Below, piece after piece: positions 1 through 8,431 of a stretch of DNA of 64,000 nucleotides. The translations under genes and the position numbers were made by a program. Each line of letters starts with the position of its first letter. Position 1 is the first letter of the stretch. The DNA comes from Flavobacterium ranwuense (lineage in GTDB: Bacteria; Bacteroidota; Bacteroidia; Flavobacteriales; Flavobacteriaceae): NCBI RefSeq assembly GCF_004349315.1, contig NZ_SMLH01000011.1, positions 85,612-149,611 on the forward strand, in the 5' to 3' direction. The notes below the pieces were generated by a model that saw only the letters and a program-made list of their open reading frames with translations, did not search any database and had not been told where the DNA came from.

Positions 1-529
1 CATGCATGCACAAGTAGAAAATGTATTGCGAATCTCTAAATTAGAAAAGAGAGAATTGGATATTACCAAGGAATCAAATAATATTCATGAGATTATTGAA
101 GATGCAATAGATCATGTGAATTTGATTTTAGAAGACAGGCAAGGAACAATTACCTGCCATTTTAAGGCGATTAGAACCACAGTTTTAATCAATGATGTTC
201 ATTTTACTAATGTCATTGTGAATATTTTAGAAAATGCGATAAAATACTCGCCTAATGTTCCTGAAATTGAAATTTTCACTGAAAATATCAAAGATATGGT
301 CATTATCAAAGTAAAAGATAGTGGTTTGGGAATGAGTAAAATAGCTCAGAAAAGAATTTTTGAAAAATTCTACAGAGAACACACCGGAGACATTCATAAT
401 GTTAAAGGACACGGTTTAGGTTTAGCTTACGTAAAAAGAATTGTTGACGACCATAACGGTCAAGTATATGTAGAAAGTGAAAAGGGAAAAGGGAGTACCT
501 TCATAATAAAATTACCATTAATAAATTAG
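1..529 (+). CDS. Sensor histidine kinase, C-terminal part (cut by window edge)
   Basis: This is the 3' end of a two-component sensor kinase that would phosphorylate the regulator encoded 3 bases downstream. The visible part runs from the end of the dimerisation helices (RISKLEKREL) through the HATPase_c domain: N box NVIVNILENAIKYSP, G1 box VKDSGLGM, F box IFEKFYRE and G2 box GHGLGLAYVKRIV. The sensor region, membrane segments and phospho-accepting His lie before base 1. The pairing with an OmpR-type regulator resembles RprX/RprY of Bacteroides (family knowledge); the signal is unknown. Confidence 0.93.
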   Translation, partial: MHAQVENVLRISKLEKRELDITKESNNIHEIIEDAIDHVNLILEDRQGTITCHFKAIRTTVLINDVHFTNVIVNILENAIKYSPNVPEIEIFTENIKDMVIIKVKDSGLGMSKIAQKRIFEKFYREHTGDIHNVKGHGLGLAYVKRIVDDHNGQVYVESEKGKGSTFIIKLPLIN

Positions 530-532
530 AAT

Positions 533-1249
533 ATGGAAAATGTAAATAAAAAAATACTTTTAGTTGAAGATGACCTTAATTTTGGAGCGGTTTTAAAAGA
601 TTATTTAATGCTAAATGATTTTGATGTCACTTTAGCCAAAAATGGAATGGAAGGGTTCGAAAAATTCAAAAAGGATACTTATGATTTATGTATTCTGGAT
701 GTAATGATGCCTTACAAAGATGGTTATACTTTGGCGAAAGAAATCAGAGAAAAAAACAATGAAGTGCCAATTATATTCTTAACAGCAAAATCGATGAAAG
801 AAGATGTGTTGAAAGGATATAAAGCGGGTGCTGACGATTATTTGAATAAACCGTTTGATTCTGAAGTATTGTTGATGAAAATCAAAGCGATAATTCAAAG
901 AAAATCATCGGATACCAAAGCAGAGCAAGTACAATTTGAATTTAATATTGGTAAATTCCATTTGAATTCAAAACTTCGTTTTTTAACTTTTAATAATGAA
1001 GAGCCAATAAAATTATCTCCAAAAGAGAATGAATTATTGAAAATGTTAATTCTTCACGAAAATGATTTGATGCCAAGAGAATTGGCATTGACGAAAATTT
1101 GGAGAGATGACAACTATTTTACTTCCAGAAGTATGGATGTGTACATCGCTAAGTTGAGAAAGTATTTGAAACTTGATGAAGATGTGGAAATTTTAAACAT
1201 CCACGGAGAAGGATTCAGATTAGTTGTTAAGAATAAAGTAGCAGAATAA
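533..1249 (+). CDS. OmpR/PhoB-family response regulator (RprY-like)
   Basis: DNA-binding response regulator of 238 residues, partner of the kinase immediately upstream. The receiver domain (about 6-125) has the acidic pair Glu12/Asp13-Asp14, phospho-acceptor Asp56 in LCILDVMMP, Thr84 and Lys106 in LNKPFD. The C-terminal winged helix (about 140-235) shows the family features KLSPKENELLKML and SRSMDVYIAKLRKYL. The start is the ATG 3 bases after the kinase stop, so the two are probably translationally linked. Length is normal for the family. It is probably RprY-like but I do not assign the symbol. Confidence 0.93.
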   Translation: MENVNKKILLVEDDLNFGAVLKDYLMLNDFDVTLAKNGMEGFEKFKKDTYDLCILDVMMPYKDGYTLAKEIREKNNEVPIIFLTAKSMKEDVLKGYKAGADDYLNKPFDSEVLLMKIKAIIQRKSSDTKAEQVQFEFNIGKFHLNSKLRFLTFNNEEPIKLSPKENELLKMLILHENDLMPRELALTKIWRDDNYFTSRSMDVYIAKLRKYLKLDEDVEILNIHGEGFRLVVKNKVAE

Positions 1250-1259
1250 ATAGATATAA

Positions 1260-1288
1260 GCCTCAAGAAATTGAGGCTTTTTTTTTTG
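1260..1288 (+). terminator. Rho-independent terminator after the two-component pair
   Basis: A perfect stem, GCCTCAA with TTGAGGC around a GAAA loop, is followed by eleven T residues, 11 bases after the regulator's stop codon. It closes the two-component operon. Confidence 0.9.
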
Positions 1289-1304
1289 GAGCGAAAGGAC
1301 TTTT

Positions 1305-2045
1305 TTATTTCCAGTTCAATTGTAAAGCGAAACTCGTCTTATCTTCTTTTGTAATACTAAAAACAGTCTCTCTTTCAGAAATACTTTCGTGAATAATCAC
1401 TTTGTCTTTTAATGATAATTCCTTTAAGAAATTCATTTCAAAACTTTCAATTTTTTGATTCAGGATTAATTTTTCGTCAACCAGATCCAAACACCATTCC
1501 AGGTATTTGACATTATTGACATGATTTACAATGTCTAGATCGGATAAAAATACATTTCTTTCAAAAACTATTTCTTTTTCATAATTGAAATTGATTTTAG
1601 AAAAACCTTCTATAGTGGCTCTTTTTTCGGGATATAATTCAAAATGTTCAAACGGTAAAGCCAATCCTTCCGGCCGACGTTTTTTAGTATTAAAAACAGC
1701 CCAAAAAGTCTCAGAGCCTACAATTTTATCTCCATTTATGTGCATTTCCAGCGCCCGTACTGAACGGGAGTTCTCCAAGGAATTGATCCATGTTTTCACG
1801 GTTACAGTATCTCCCCATTTTGGTAATTCAGAGATTTCAACTCGCATTCTGCTCAAGACCCATGCTTGGTCAAATTCCTGCATGTCAGTAAAACTGATTC
1901 CACCAATTTCTGAATGTGCCGCAGCTGTTAATTGTAAAATATTACACAAATCAGTGTATTTTAAAAATCCATTTGGCGCGCATTGTGTAAAATTGATTTC
2001 CCAGTCTTTGCTAAGAACAGAAGTAAAATTTGGAGAGATAGGCAT
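1305..2045 (-). CDS. Acyl-[acyl-carrier-protein] thioesterase
   Basis: Protein of 246 residues of the FatA/FatB-type thioesterase family, which hydrolyses acyl-ACP to free fatty acid in the cytoplasm. Two hotdog folds are visible: the first (about 10-130) with HSEIGG and WVLSRMRVEI, the second (about 150-246) with the DIVNHVNNVKYLEW stretch, matching the catalytic NxHVNN motif of plant FatA/FatB. No signal peptide. It may recycle membrane fatty acids; substrate chain length cannot be read. It is a single gene convergent with the upstream two-component pair. Confidence 0.88.
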   Translation of the reverse strand: MPISPNFTSVLSKDWEINFTQCAPNGFLKYTDLCNILQLTAAAHSEIGGISFTDMQEFDQAWVLSRMRVEISELPKWGDTVTVKTWINSLENSRSVRALEMHINGDKIVGSETFWAVFNTKKRRPEGLALPFEHFELYPEKRATIEGFSKINFNYEKEIVFERNVFLSDLDIVNHVNNVKYLEWCLDLVDEKLILNQKIESFEMNFLKELSLKDKVIIHESISERETVFSITKEDKTSFALQLNWK

Positions 2046-2058
2046 GTAGAGAATTATT

Positions 2059-2083
2059 AATTGTGAATTATAAATTATGAATT
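2059..2083. repeat. AT-rich self-complementary repeat word (AATTGTGAATTAT type)
   Basis: A spacer word built from AATTGTGAATTAT and AAATTATGAATT halves. Nearly the same word occurs inside the yggS reading frame at 5564-5586. Seen directly; function unknown. Confidence 0.6.
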
Positions 2084-2103
2084 TGTATTCTTAGATATAA
2101 GAT

Positions 2104-3030
2104 TTATTGTTTTACTTTTTTTGAATTAATGTAATCCACAATAGCTTCATACGGAGTTTCGAAATCAAACCATTTGGTGTTTTCATTTCTTTTGAACCAA
2201 GTCAACTGGCGTTTTGAAAATCTTCGAGTGTTTTTCTTTATTTCTTCGATAGCAAATTCTAATGAAATTTCTCTGTCAAAATAGCTGAATAATTCTCTGT
2301 AACCTACAGTTTGCAAAGCATTCAACTCTTTATTTGGAAATAATGTTTTGGCTTCAGCCAGAAGCCCCTCATTCATCATGACATCAACACGTTGATTGAT
2401 TCGACTGTAAATGATTTTTCTGTCGGCTTCTAAACCAATTAAAATAGGAGTAAAGTTGCGTGTGTTTTGCTTCTGGTTTAAAAAAGAAGAATAGGGTTTC
2501 CCAGAACCCAAGCATACTTCTACAAAACGCATCATTCGTTGTGGGTTTTGCAATGTTTGAGGATTTTCGGCGGTCAAACTTTTGTAATAATCAGGATCTA
2601 AAACTTCCAGTTTTTGTTGCAAATACCCAATTCCTAGTTTTTCGTAATTTGTGGTTATTTCAGTACGTACTGCAGCATCTATTTCGGGAAATTCATCAAA
2701 ACCCTTTAGAATGGCATCTACATACAATCCGGAACCGCCAACCAGAATGGCATAATCATTTGTCAAAAATAATTGGTCAAGTTTAGCAATAGCTTCTTTC
2801 TCGAAATCACCAACTGTATAATTCTCTAATATTGATTTGTTTTGGATGAAATGATGGGTAGTCGCTGCTAACTCGGCTTTGCTTGGTACAGCGGTTCCAA
2901 TGGTCATTTCCTTGAAAAACTGTCTGCTGTCACAGGAAATAATATCACATTTAAAATAGTTAGCTAATACTATACTCAAGGAAGTTTTTCCTATAGCCGT
3001 GGGCCCAATAATGGTTATTAAGTATTTCAT
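2104..3030 (-). CDS. miaA: tRNA dimethylallyltransferase MiaA
   Basis: Transfers a dimethylallyl group from DMAPP to A37 of tRNAs that read UNN codons. From the chosen start the protein is 308 residues, normal for MiaA. It opens MKYLITIIGPTAIGKTS (P-loop with Lys15), followed by CDSRQFF, VGGSGLYVDAIL and the C-terminal RQLTWFKRN. The open frame extends 25 codons upstream to 3105, but that extension lies inside a dispersed repeat (3036-3182) and is not MiaA-like, so I start at 3030. miaE, acting later in the same modification pathway, lies at 45652. Confidence 0.95.
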   Translation of the reverse strand: MKYLITIIGPTAIGKTSLSIVLANYFKCDIISCDSRQFFKEMTIGTAVPSKAELAATTHHFIQNKSILENYTVGDFEKEAIAKLDQLFLTNDYAILVGGSGLYVDAILKGFDEFPEIDAAVRTEITTNYEKLGIGYLQQKLEVLDPDYYKSLTAENPQTLQNPQRMMRFVEVCLGSGKPYSSFLNQKQNTRNFTPILIGLEADRKIIYSRINQRVDVMMNEGLLAEAKTLFPNKELNALQTVGYRELFSYFDREISLEFAIEEIKKNTRRFSKRQLTWFKRNENTKWFDFETPYEAIVDYINSKKVKQ

Positions 3031-3035
3031 ATTTC

Positions 3036-3182
3036 TTAGCCCAGATGGAAACGGAAACCCCGGAGTTATGAAAGTTTGTTTTTCTTGGTGTAGAAGAGCG
3101 ACCAAAGGAAGCTCCTTTTATGCCTTAGAAAAACAACTGGGATAACGAGAGTTGCAGTGTACAGCTGGAATTGCTTCAAATT
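3036..3182. repeat. Dispersed intergenic repeat, long copy (copy A)
   Basis: The left end TAGCCCAGATGGAAACGG and the right end AGCTGGAATTGCTTCAAATT match in pattern the ends of shorter elements at 27158-27300 and 31906-31986 (left TAGCCCCGAT, right GCGGGATTAGCTCCAAATT). The interior differs. It fills the spacer between miaA and the channel gene. Probably a non-coding, palindromic, dispersed element; no transposase is associated. Confidence 0.55.
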
Positions 3183-3188
3183 AATAAA

Positions 3189-4019
3189 TTATAGTTCTGC
3201 ACCACAATGGTAGCAGTATTTTGCGTTATGTTCATGTCCTTCAGTACCACAACTTGGGCAAGGATTGATTTTTTCTAAATTATTTTTTTTACGATTGCTG
3301 TTTGCGAATTCCGCAGAAACTATTCCTGTAGGAACCGCAATAATGCCATAACCCATTATCATTACTGCCGATGCTATGGCTTGTCCTAGCGGTGTTATAG
3401 GCGAAATATCTCCATATCCTACCGTTGTCAGTGTTACGATTGTCCAATAAATACTGATAGGAATACTGGTAAAACCGCCTTCTTTTCCTTCAACGATATA
3501 CATTACTGAGCCAATGATGATACTGCTGATTAACATGAAATAGATGAAAATAAGTATTTTTCCTTTACTGGCAATCAACGCTTCTTTTAAGTGGGTGGAT
3601 TGGCTGGAGAATTTTGGGTGTTTCAGAATCTTGAATAATCGCAACAATCGTAAAGCTCTAACGACTGTTAAAACGCTTGTTCCAACAAAAAACAGGGAGA
3701 AATACATAGGTAATGTTGCAATCAAATCAATTATTCCATAAAAACTAAAGATATATTTTATGGGGTTTTTAATCGATATAATTCTAAGAATGTATTCTAA
3801 AGTAAAGAAAATAGTAATAATCCATTCCAAAACAATGAGTTGTTGGTGGTACTTTGTGTCAAAACCTTTGACTGTTTCAAGCATCACTATAACGACACTC
3901 AATAGAATAACGCCTAAAAGAATGAGGTCAAATAATCTTCCGGAAGCGGTATTTGTTCCGTAAATTACGATATTAGTTCTTTGTCTAAAAGCATCAAATT
4001 TTGACTTTAATCTTTGCAT
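3189..4019 (-). CDS. Kv-type six-TM potassium channel with C-terminal zinc ribbon
   Basis: Voltage-gated-like ion channel subunit of 276 residues. Six hydrophobic segments lie between about residues 25 and 235. An S4-like helix carries repeated arginines (RALRLLRLFKILK), and the selectivity filter TVGYGD is the potassium signature. The C-terminus holds a treble-cysteine-pair module, CPSCGTEGHEH then CYHCGAEL, a likely cytoplasmic zinc ribbon that is not part of the basic channel fold. It is transcribed towards miaA with a repeat between them. Confidence 0.9.
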   Translation of the reverse strand: MQRLKSKFDAFRQRTNIVIYGTNTASGRLFDLILLGVILLSVVIVMLETVKGFDTKYHQQLIVLEWIITIFFTLEYILRIISIKNPIKYIFSFYGIIDLIATLPMYFSLFFVGTSVLTVVRALRLLRLFKILKHPKFSSQSTHLKEALIASKGKILIFIYFMLISSIIIGSVMYIVEGKEGGFTSIPISIYWTIVTLTTVGYGDISPITPLGQAIASAVMIMGYGIIAVPTGIVSAEFANSNRKKNNLEKINPCPSCGTEGHEHNAKYCYHCGAEL

Positions 4020-4046
4020 AATTATGTTGTAATTATTAGCATATGA

Positions 4047-5408
4047 TTAGAATTTTACAATTTTCAGTGTTTTACTTTTTCGAACATGACCTTGAATGAT
4101 AGTACGTGTATCCTTATTATTTTGCATGGGAATAATAATATTTTTAAGGATTTCGATGTTGTTTATTTGATAGTTTAAATCATAGAAAGCATAGCCTTTA
4201 TAAATTCCGTTTTCAATTAAAACTGCACTGCGTTCATTGATGGTTCTTCCTTGGTCAACAAGTAGCATATTTTGATTTTCGAAGCTATTATTTTCTATAA
4301 ATGCCTGAACTCTTGCGTTATATTCTTCAGCAGAAATCTCTCCAATGCAAGCACCGTCACACTCTTTTATATTGTATTGAAAACAGTTAGTTTTTGAAAC
4401 ATATAAACCGGTAAGTTTTTGGCATAAATTATAATGGGATGTTATTCTGAACAACGCATTTTTTCCTTCTTGTAAGGAAGTAAATGAGGTGATTTCTTTT
4501 TTTCGACCGTCTGCTTTTTGAAGTTTTAGATTGAGATAACCATTTTTATCTTTTTCAGCGTATAAAGCCAATTGGGAAGTATTTTTTCTTTGTCCTCGGT
4601 TATGAATAGGTTTGTTGATTTTTATTTCTTCACTTTCTTTCAATAAAGCGATCAATTCACTTCCGGTTTCATCATATGTTACCGTAAAAACTTCGGCTTG
4701 TATTTTCTTGCATTTTGTGGAAGTCCCCGTAAAATGCTGATTTACACGTTTTTTTATGTTTCGGCTTTTGCCAATATAGATCAGATTTCCTTTTTCATTG
4801 TGAATGTAATAGATGCCTGTTTTAGCGGGTAAACCAGAAACAATATCCAGTAATTTTGGAGCGATTCCTTTTTCGATTTCCAGTTTTATAAAATCTTTTA
4901 CAATTTCTTTTTCTAAATCTTTTTCTAAAAGAATTTTAAATAGTTTGACTGTCGCCAAAGCATCGCCACTAGCTCTGTGTCTATCTGCCATTGGGATTCC
5001 AAGCGCACGAACTAGTTTTCCTAAACTATGGGATGGTTGCTCCGGTAATAGTTTTTTTGATAATTCAACGGTACAAAGTGTTCTGGCTTCAAAATCATAT
5101 CCTAATCGTCTAAATTCAGTTCGTAAAATTCTATAATCGAAAGAAGCATTATGGGCCACAATAACACAATCATTTGTCATTTCGATAATACGTTTGGCCA
5201 CTTCAAAAAACTTTGGAGCAGAATGTAACATAGCATTATTAATCCCCGTTAGTTTCACTACAAATGGCTGAATTGGAATTTCCGGATTTACTAAACTGAT
5301 GAATTGATCCACAACTTCATGACCATCAAATTTATAGATGGCGATTTCAGTGATTCCTTCTTCGTTGAATTGTCCTCCAGTGGTTTCTATGTCTAGTATT
5401 GCGTACAA
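4047..5408 (-). CDS. DnaQ-like 3'-5' exonuclease fused to UvrC-type GIY-YIG domain
   Basis: Two-domain nuclease of 453 residues. The N-terminal DEDDh exonuclease (about 1-165) has DIETTGG (metal-binding Asp and Glu), HNASFDYRIL and the HRASGDA (HxxxD) motif. A GIY-YIG domain follows (about 195-280): GIYYIHNEKGNLIYIGKSRNI. The remaining C-terminal part is unassigned. This resembles the DnaQ-UvrC/Cho-like fusions known in several phyla, which suggests DNA repair (inference). It starts 53 bases before yggS ends and could share a transcript with it. Confidence 0.9.
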   Translation of the reverse strand: MYAILDIETTGGQFNEEGITEIAIYKFDGHEVVDQFISLVNPEIPIQPFVVKLTGINNAMLHSAPKFFEVAKRIIEMTNDCVIVAHNASFDYRILRTEFRRLGYDFEARTLCTVELSKKLLPEQPSHSLGKLVRALGIPMADRHRASGDALATVKLFKILLEKDLEKEIVKDFIKLEIEKGIAPKLLDIVSGLPAKTGIYYIHNEKGNLIYIGKSRNIKKRVNQHFTGTSTKCKKIQAEVFTVTYDETGSELIALLKESEEIKINKPIHNRGQRKNTSQLALYAEKDKNGYLNLKLQKADGRKKEITSFTSLQEGKNALFRITSHYNLCQKLTGLYVSKTNCFQYNIKECDGACIGEISAEEYNARVQAFIENNSFENQNMLLVDQGRTINERSAVLIENGIYKGYAFYDLNYQINNIEILKNIIIPMQNNKDTRTIIQGHVRKSKTLKIVKF

Positions 5409-5461
5409 ATTTTTTATTTAATGTTTAATGTTTCAAGTTACGAAACATCTGAAATCAAAAA

Positions 5462-6115
5462 TCAATTTCTTCCTCCAAAGATACTACTTCCAATCCGAAC
5501 CATTGTGCTTCCACATTCAATTGCGAGTTGATAATCGCCGGACATTCCCATAGAAAGAATGGTAAATTGTGAATTATGAATTATGCATTGATCAAAAATA
5601 GATTTCAAATGGGTGAATTCTTTCTTGATTTGATCTTTATTGTCTGTAAAAGTTGCCATTCCCATTAATCCAACGATTCTAATGTTTTTCAGTTCTTGAA
5701 ATTCATTTGAAGATAGGAGTGAAGCGAGTTCTTTCTCGTCAAGACCAAATTTAGTCTCCTCTTCAGCAATATGTATTTGTAATAAACAATCGATAACTCT
5801 ATTGTGTTTTAGCGCCTGTTTGTTGATTTCCTGTACTAATTTTAAGCTATCTACTCCATGAATCAAGCTCACAAATTGTGCCATAAATTTGACTTTATTT
5901 GTTTGAACGTGACCGATCATATGCCATTGAATGTCTTTGGGCATTTGTTCCCATTTCTCGGCCATTTCCTGGATTTTGTTTTCTCCAAAAATGCGTTGAC
6001 CGGCTTCATACCCTTCCATTAAATCCGAAACAGGTTTGGTTTTTGAAACCGCAACTAAGGTTACGTCTGACGGTAAGGTTGATTTTATCTTGAGTAAGTT
6101 GTTTGCTATTGACAT
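5462..6115 (-). CDS. YggS-family pyridoxal-phosphate homeostasis protein
   Basis: Single-domain alanine-racemase-like PLP carrier of 217 residues, involved in vitamin B6 and amino-acid homeostasis. The PLP lysine is Lys25 in VAVSKTKP; other family marks are GENKIQEM, WHMIGHVQTNK, LMGMATF, LSMGMSGD and GSTMVRIGSSIFG. Just before LSMGMSGD the protein holds the stretch IIHNSQFTI, encoded by the AT-rich word also seen in the spacer at 2059-2083. The frame is intact, so the insertion seems tolerated. Same strand as DUF1015 upstream (33 bases). Confidence 0.93.
   Translation of the reverse strand: MSIANNLLKIKSTLPSDVTLVAVSKTKPVSDLMEGYEAGQRIFGENKIQEMAEKWEQMPKDIQWHMIGHVQTNKVKFMAQFVSLIHGVDSLKLVQEINKQALKHNRVIDCLLQIHIAEEETKFGLDEKELASLLSSNEFQELKNIRIVGLMGMATFTDNKDQIKKEFTHLKSIFDQCIIHNSQFTILSMGMSGDYQLAIECGSTMVRIGSSIFGGRN
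5564..5586. repeat. Intergenic repeat word embedded in yggS
   Basis: AAATTGTGAATTATGAATTA plus three bases, in frame in yggS and nearly identical to the intergenic word at 2059-2083. Seen directly. Confidence 0.5.
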
Positions 6116-6148
6116 TTTAATGTTTTGATTTTAAAGCGTTACTAAAAC

Positions 6149-7369
6149 CTAAAGTTCATAAACGACTAATCCGCTTCTAAACTTGGGTTCGATGTACGTA
6201 CTTTTTGGAGGCATTATTAAATTGGCGTCAGCCAAAGCTTTTATTTCTCCAATATTTGAGGGGAATAATATAAAACCAATTTCAAATTCTCCTTGGTCAA
6301 TTTTATTTTTTACCTCTAAAACGGATTGTTTTCCTGAAAGATATTCTATTCGTTCGTCATTGCGTAAATCTTCAATGGCTAGAATTGGCAGCAACACTTT
6401 CTTGTATAAAATTTGTGTGTCTAAACTATCCAGAGCTGTTTTGAAAACTTCATTTTCTTTTCGCAAAATTAAGCTATAAAAGGCATTGTCAAGATACATT
6501 CCGAACTGATGCTTTTGAGAAGGCTGAAAAGGTTGTTGGAATTTGTTTTCAACAATGAAATTCTTTTCTAATTCATTTATGAAATCTTCTTTCGAAAAAC
6601 CGTTTAAATCTTTTACCAAACGATTGAATTCATATATTTTGACATTGTTTTCGGAAATTAAATAGCTCAGAATATGATTTTTTGCTGTATTTTCTGAATC
6701 ATCATTTTCTTCGGATAGTAATTTCAGTGCTTCGGTACGATGATGACCGTCAGCTATGTAAAGATTATTTGTTTTTTCAAATATGTTTTGTAGCCAATTG
6801 ATTTCTAATGCATCTTCAATTTTCCACAGATAATGAATCTCTTTTTTTGTGGTTGAAAATTCAAAATCGGCTAATTTTTGGGTACAATTAAAAATCCAGT
6901 TTTCAATCGTTTTATTATCAGGATACGTCATTAAAACCGGTTCTGTATTGAACTCTGAATATTTCATGTATTCTTTTAGTAATCGGACTCTGAAAGCAAT
7001 AATGTCTTCATGTTTTTTGATGATATCATTGCGATAATCTTCTACGCTTGTCCCTGCAATAATCCCTGTGAATGATTGTGTTTTGGTAACAATTTTATGA
7101 ATATAAATGGCAGGTTTTTTGTCTTTTACTAAAATGATTTCATTTTTGAAATCCTCGTATTTTTGATGTACTTGTCGGTATCTTTTTTCAAAAGAAACGC
7201 TTTCCTGATTGGTGTAAGCGGGTTTTAGTATATGCAAAAAAGACAACGGATTGAAATCCAATTGCGCTGCTAATTCAGCATTTACATATTCTTCATAAGA
7301 ACGACAAGTGACAAGACAAACCTTATCACGAGTAGGACGAACTGCTTTGAAAGGAACTATTTTGGCCAT
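6149..7369 (-). CDS. DUF1015 family protein
   Basis: Cytoplasmic protein of 406 residues carrying the hallmark IADGHHRTEAL of the DUF1015 family, plus the N-terminal VCLVTCRSYEEY and FNPLSFLHILKP. The DGHHR motif recalls the ParB/sulfiredoxin-like fold of some free-amino-acid kinases, so an ATP-dependent small-molecule role is possible, but the function is not established. It lies in a minus-strand run with yggS downstream and a 3-hydroxyacyl-CoA dehydrogenase upstream. No membrane segments. Confidence 0.85.
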   Translation of the reverse strand: MAKIVPFKAVRPTRDKVCLVTCRSYEEYVNAELAAQLDFNPLSFLHILKPAYTNQESVSFEKRYRQVHQKYEDFKNEIILVKDKKPAIYIHKIVTKTQSFTGIIAGTSVEDYRNDIIKKHEDIIAFRVRLLKEYMKYSEFNTEPVLMTYPDNKTIENWIFNCTQKLADFEFSTTKKEIHYLWKIEDALEINWLQNIFEKTNNLYIADGHHRTEALKLLSEENDDSENTAKNHILSYLISENNVKIYEFNRLVKDLNGFSKEDFINELEKNFIVENKFQQPFQPSQKHQFGMYLDNAFYSLILRKENEVFKTALDSLDTQILYKKVLLPILAIEDLRNDERIEYLSGKQSVLEVKNKIDQGEFEIGFILFPSNIGEIKALADANLIMPPKSTYIEPKFRSGLVVYEL

Positions 7370-7379
7370 AATTATGTTA

Positions 7380-7466
7380 AAAGTCGAAAGTCATAAAGTC
7401 ATAAAGTCATAAAGTCGAATGTTTAAAGAAACGGACTTTAAGACTTTTGACTTTCAAACTTTATGA
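7380..7466. repeat. Simple-sequence hairpin repeat (AGTCATAAAGTC type)
   Basis: Tandem copies of CATAAAGT, flanked by GTCGAAAGTC and followed by the complementary ACTTTTGACTTTC and ACTTTATGAC, so the spacer can fold into a long hairpin. The same words occur at 35712-35748 and 45522-45650. It sits directly after the dehydrogenase gene and could act as a transcript 3' end. Confidence 0.65.
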
Positions 7467-7468
7467 CA

Positions 7469-8356
7469 TTAAATAAATTGTTTAGAAATTTTCTCTGCTT
7501 TTTTGCTTTCAGAATAATCGTAGAAACCTTCACCAGATTTCACTCCCATTCTTCCTGCACGAACCATATTTACCAGTAATGGACAAGGCGCATATTTTGG
7601 GTTTTTGAAACCGTCGTACATTACATTTAGAATGGCCAAACATACATCAAGACCAATAAAATCTGCTAATTGTAAAGGTCCCATTGGGTGTCCCATTCCG
7701 AGTTTCATAACAGTGTCAATTTCATAAACACCCGCCACTTTATTGTATAATGTTTCGATAGCTTCGTTAATCATTGGCATCAAAATTCTATTGGCAACAA
7801 AACCAGGATAATCGTTTACTTCAACAGGTATTTTTCCTAATTTCTCAGAAAGATTCATGATGATTTTTGTCACTTCGTCAGAAGTATTATAACCACGAAT
7901 AATTTCTACCAGTTTCATGATAGGCACCGGATTCATAAAGTGCATTCCGATAACACGTTCCGGATGAGCCACAACTGCTCCAATTTGAGTAATCGAAATG
8001 GAAGAAGTATTGGTTGCCAAAATCGTATTGTGAGAACAAGCTTCGTTTAATTGTTTGAAAATATTTAATTTCAATTCAACATTTTCTGTCGCAGCTTCAA
8101 CCACTAAATCTACACCTACAACACCATCTTTAATATCTGTATAAGTGATAATATTGGTGATCGTTTTAGCTTTGTCTTCTTGGGTGATACTCCCTTTTGC
8201 AATCATTCGGTCTAAATTAGCGGCGATAGTTGCCATTCCTTTATCCAAAGATTTCTCTGAAACATCTATTAATTTTACGGTAAAACCACTTTGTGCAAAG
8301 GTGTGGGCGATTCCATTCCCCATTGTTCCTGCTCCGATTACGGCTATTGCTTTCAT
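7469..8356 (-). CDS. 3-hydroxybutyryl-CoA / 3-hydroxyacyl-CoA dehydrogenase
   Basis: NAD(P)-dependent oxidoreductase of 295 residues acting on 3-hydroxyacyl-CoA (butyrate/PHB-type metabolism or beta-oxidation). The Rossmann motif is VIGAGTMGNGIAHTFA at the N-terminus; the catalytic region is ERVIGMHFMNPVPIMKLVEIIRG, and NDYPGFVANRILMP and LGMGHPMGPLQLADFIG follow. The open frame reaches upstream to 8407, but those 17 residues are translated from the AAACTTTAAACTT repeat and are low complexity; start 8356 gives the normal family N-terminus. Confidence 0.93.
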   Translation of the reverse strand: MKAIAVIGAGTMGNGIAHTFAQSGFTVKLIDVSEKSLDKGMATIAANLDRMIAKGSITQEDKAKTITNIITYTDIKDGVVGVDLVVEAATENVELKLNIFKQLNEACSHNTILATNTSSISITQIGAVVAHPERVIGMHFMNPVPIMKLVEIIRGYNTSDEVTKIIMNLSEKLGKIPVEVNDYPGFVANRILMPMINEAIETLYNKVAGVYEIDTVMKLGMGHPMGPLQLADFIGLDVCLAILNVMYDGFKNPKYAPCPLLVNMVRAGRMGVKSGEGFYDYSESKKAEKISKQFI

Positions 8357-8357
8357 A

Positions 8358-8422
8358 TTTTTTAGTTTAAAGTTTAAAAGTTTAAAGTTTAAAGTTCTCT
8401 TGAGCAACTTTAAACTTTAAAC
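8358..8422. repeat. AAACTTTAAAC-type hairpin repeat
   Basis: Tandem AGTTTAAAGTTTAAA words followed by the self-complementary ACTTTAAACTTTAAAC, in the spacer between two minus-strand genes. Low complexity; may form a hairpin. Confidence 0.6.
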
Positions 8423-8431
8423 AAATTTTAT

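Noticed and set aside
1585..2049. A 154-codon plus-strand frame opposite the thioesterase gene
   Set aside because: Antisense shadow of a clear family protein.
3031..3105. Upstream extension of miaA to the start at 3105
   Set aside because: The added residues are encoded mostly by a dispersed repeat and precede the normal MKYLITIIGPTAIGKT start.
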